From Thermoplasmatota archaeon (lineage in GTDB: Archaea; Thermoplasmatota; Penumbrarchaeia; Penumbrarchaeales; Penumbrarchaeaceae), in NCBI GenBank assembly GCA_030600725.1, contig JAUVLN010000080.1, forward strand, positions 1 to 8,422: DNA of 8,422 nucleotides, read 5' to 3'. The notes below the pieces were generated by a model. It was not told the origin of the DNA. It ran no database searches and worked only from the letters and a program-made list of their open reading frames with translations. The translations under genes were made by a program, and so were the position numbers. Of the stretch, positions 6,955 to 8,422 are shown piece after piece (the stretch's first letter is position 1; the number at the start of each line of letters is the position of its first letter).

Positions 6955-7003
6955 GTGACCTCCTTTTAGGGTCTCATCGTATAACCCCGAGGAGATATCG
7001 AAG

Positions 7004-7390
7004 ATGTCCTGGACCATGCAGCAGATCAGGGAACTCAAGGTTGGAAGATACATAGTGGTCGACGGTGAGCCGTCCAAGATCATAGATATAAGCACATCCA
7101 AACCGGGGAAACACGGTGAGGCCAAGGCGAGGATCACCGCCATAGGCATATTCGACGGGAACAAGAAGTCCATAGTCAGCCCCGTAACCCACAAGATCCA
7201 GGTCCCCATCATAGAGAAATCCAACGCACAGGTCGTATCCATACAGGGGGACGAGGCGCAGCTGATGGACCTGGAGACCTACGAGATGTTCACGATCCCC
7301 ATACCCGCGGAGTTCAAGGAGAAGATCGAGGCGGGCCAGGAGGTCATGTACCAGTCCGCCCTCGACAGGAAATCCATTACAAGGATATGA
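7004..7390 (+). CDS. eif5a: Archaeal translation initiation factor 5A (aIF5A)
   Basis: The 128-residue protein is of normal length for the archaeal factor, which stimulates peptide-bond formation at difficult sequences such as proline runs and is homologous to bacterial EF-P. The N-terminal SH3-like domain (about 1-70) carries the modification loop STSKPGKHGEAKARI (30-44); Lys36 in GKHG is the residue that deoxyhypusine synthase modifies. The C-terminal OB domain (about 71-128) includes DLETYEMFTIPIP. All conserved loop residues are present. The start at ATG 7004 follows GAGGAG (6989-6994) by nine bases; ATG 7016 (Met5) is less likely. It has its own TATA box. The agmatinase gene follows downstream on the same strand after about 156 bases, a neighbourhood known from other euryarchaea. 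Normal GC (about 55% in a sampled line) marks the return from the AT-rich segment. Confidence 0.97.
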   Translation: MSWTMQQIRELKVGRYIVVDGEPSKIIDISTSKPGKHGEAKARITAIGIFDGNKKSIVSPVTHKIQVPIIEKSNAQVVSIQGDEAQLMDLETYEMFTIPIPAEFKEKIEAGQEVMYQSALDRKSITRI

Positions 7391-7490
7391 TAAGAGCCTG
7401 TTCACCCCCCCCTCTGTCAGATATGGCATCCGACGTATCTCCCTATCTTGATAATGCAGAGGGATATCTATCCATCCTCCCTAATCCGGG

Positions 7491-7501
7491 AAAGTTTATT
7501 C
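7491..7501 (+). promoter_or_regulatory. Possible TATA box of the agmatinase gene
   Basis: AAAGTTTATTC is an AT-rich block in a GC-rich gap. It lies about 28 bases before the in-frame ATG at 7526 and about 50 bases before ATG 7547. It suggests agmatinase can be transcribed separately from aIF5A, either leaderless from 7526 or with a leader of about 22 bases before 7547. Confidence 0.45.
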
Positions 7502-7546
7502 AATCACCTCTCACTTTCCCGATCCATGGGCCGGAAGGGGGTTTCG

Positions 7547-8422
7547 ATGAACGGTGTGGATCCGATATTCGCCGACGCCGATTCGCCTTTTGATGCGGCA
7601 AAATACGTCCTGTTCGGGGTACCGTTCGATGCGACGTCGTCACATATCACGGGAGCATCACAGGCCCCTGCGGCCATCAGAACGGAAACGTACAATTTCG
7701 AGACCTTTCTGATGGATCTCGAGGTGGAGATCCGGGACATCCCCATCTGCGACCTCGGGGACATAGATCTGATCAACGAGGAGCCGAACCAGGAGGAGGT
7801 TCTAAGGAATGTCCTTTCCATCTCGGAGAGGATACTCGGGGTGGACAAGATGCCCGTGATGATGGGGGGCGAGCATTCGCTGACCGAGCCGGCGGTGGAT
7901 GCCTTCATGGCGAAATACAGATCGAAGGGTGGGACTGTCCTGGTCATCGATGCCCATCTCGATTTCAGGGAGGAGTACCAGTCCAATCCGCGGTCCCACG
8001 CCTGTGTCACCCGCAGGATCTTCGAGAGGTGGGGGCCCGACAGCATATCCGTCATCGGACCCAGGTCGGGCTGTCGGGAGGAGTATCAGGATGCCCGGGA
8101 GATGGGCCTTCGATATGCCACCTCGCAGGAGGTGAGGGCGGCCTCGATATCCGACATTCTGGAATCCTGGGATACGGCCTTCTCCGTGAAGAACCGTCCA
8201 ATCTACCTCTCCATAGATATGGACGGGATCGATCCGGCCTATGCGCCGGGTGTCGGGACGCCCGAACCCTGGGGGCTGACCTCATGGGATCTCCTCCGGC
8301 TCATCGAGGTAATAGGGGATAACGTCCTTGCGATGGACGTGGTTGAGATATCCCCGGAGGTGGAGAGGTACGTCACTCCGGGCCTTGCGGGAAAGCTCAT
8401 AAGGCAGCTCATCGGATTCCGC
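7547..8422 (+). CDS. speB: Agmatinase (ureohydrolase family), 3' end beyond the window
   Basis: The frame gives 292 residues without a stop at the window edge. Ureohydrolase family length and the ending AGKLIRQLIGFR suggest that only a few codons are missing. Agmatinase hydrolyses agmatine to putrescine and urea using two manganese ions. All six metal ligands are visible: His110 (GGEHS), Asp135, His137 and Asp139 (DAHLD), and Asp224 and Asp226 (DMD), followed by DGIDPAYAPGVGTPEP with the conserved glutamate. The EEYQSN..SHACVTRRI loop is of the archaeal agmatinase type rather than arginase. EPWGLT has Trp where many relatives have Gly or Phe. For the start, GGGGGT (7537-7542) lies four bases before ATG 7547; in-frame ATG 7526 would add MGRKGVS and fits a leaderless transcript. 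Its place after aIF5A fits a role in polyamine supply and hypusine formation. Another ureohydrolase substrate cannot be excluded. Confidence 0.93.
   Translation, partial: MNGVDPIFADADSPFDAAKYVLFGVPFDATSSHITGASQAPAAIRTETYNFETFLMDLEVEIRDIPICDLGDIDLINEEPNQEEVLRNVLSISERILGVDKMPVMMGGEHSLTEPAVDAFMAKYRSKGGTVLVIDAHLDFREEYQSNPRSHACVTRRIFERWGPDSISVIGPRSGCREEYQDAREMGLRYATSQEVRAASISDILESWDTAFSVKNRPIYLSIDMDGIDPAYAPGVGTPEPWGLTSWDLLRLIEVIGDNVLAMDVVEISPEVERYVTPGLAGKLIRQLIGFR

Noticed and set aside
5435..6960. AT-rich segment as an insertion sequence or integrated element
   Set aside because: No transposase, integrase, terminal inverted repeats, tRNA attachment site or target duplication is visible at its edges, so only an unusual-composition segment can be claimed.
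7405..7412. Run of eight C after aIF5A as a terminator or phase-variation tract
   Set aside because: It lies outside coding sequence, has no paired stem, and archaeal termination favours T-runs; no functional reading is supported.
7462..7473. GGATA-TC-TATCC inverted repeat between aIF5A and agmatinase as an operator
   Set aside because: Arms of only five bases with no second copy nearby; this is expected by chance in a gap of this size.
7504..8055. 183-codon minus-strand frame opposite agmatinase
   Set aside because: The plus strand encodes the agmatinase metal-binding motifs; the minus-strand frame shows no motif and has shadow composition.

Overview
The window reads as euryarchaeal chromosome. 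The indicators are an archaeal initiation factor 5A with a complete hypusination loop, an agmatinase next to it, the C-terminus of the PUA-domain protein found throughout archaea, TATA-type boxes about 25 bases before likely transcription starts, and GAGG(T) ribosome binding sites. Most genes are moderately GC-rich (55-58% in sampled 60-base lines). A Thermoplasmata-related lineage is my guess from protein flavour; nothing here proves it.

Layout, left to right. 2-229 is the 3' end of a PUA-domain gene (+). 508-738 is a small hypothetical gene (+) behind a roughly 280-base gap. 902-2347 is an integral-membrane GT-C type glycosyltransferase (+) with a large extracytoplasmic insertion. It converges on, and overlaps by 46 bases, a PMT/GT39-like membrane glycosyltransferase on the minus strand (4056-2302). 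A 61-base divergent promoter region separates that gene from a PLP-dependent aminotransferase (4118-5434, +). Next comes an AT-rich segment (about 5435-6960; sampled lines about 32% GC) with two small secreted, C-terminally anchored proteins in the same orientation: one with a PPC-like beta domain (5653-6240) and one unrecognised, sequon-rich protein (6285-6899). The window ends with aIF5A (7004-7390) and an agmatinase that runs off the edge (7547-8422, no stop reached). The agmatinase is a full-length-looking gene left open only by the window edge.

Functional reading. aIF5A and agmatinase form a known archaeal neighbourhood: agmatinase serves polyamine synthesis and, in haloarchaea, hypusination of aIF5A. 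The two membrane glycosyltransferases probably use lipid-linked sugars at the outer membrane face for glycan, glycolipid or glycoprotein assembly. The second AT-rich surface protein has five N-glycosylation sequons, so it is a plausible substrate of such machinery, but no link is shown. The AT-rich pair is the least explained part. I see no CRISPR array, tRNA, rRNA, insertion sequence or defence system, and no clear case for a wholly new multi-gene system; the best candidates for novelty are the AT-rich pair and the inserted domain of the first glycosyltransferase.
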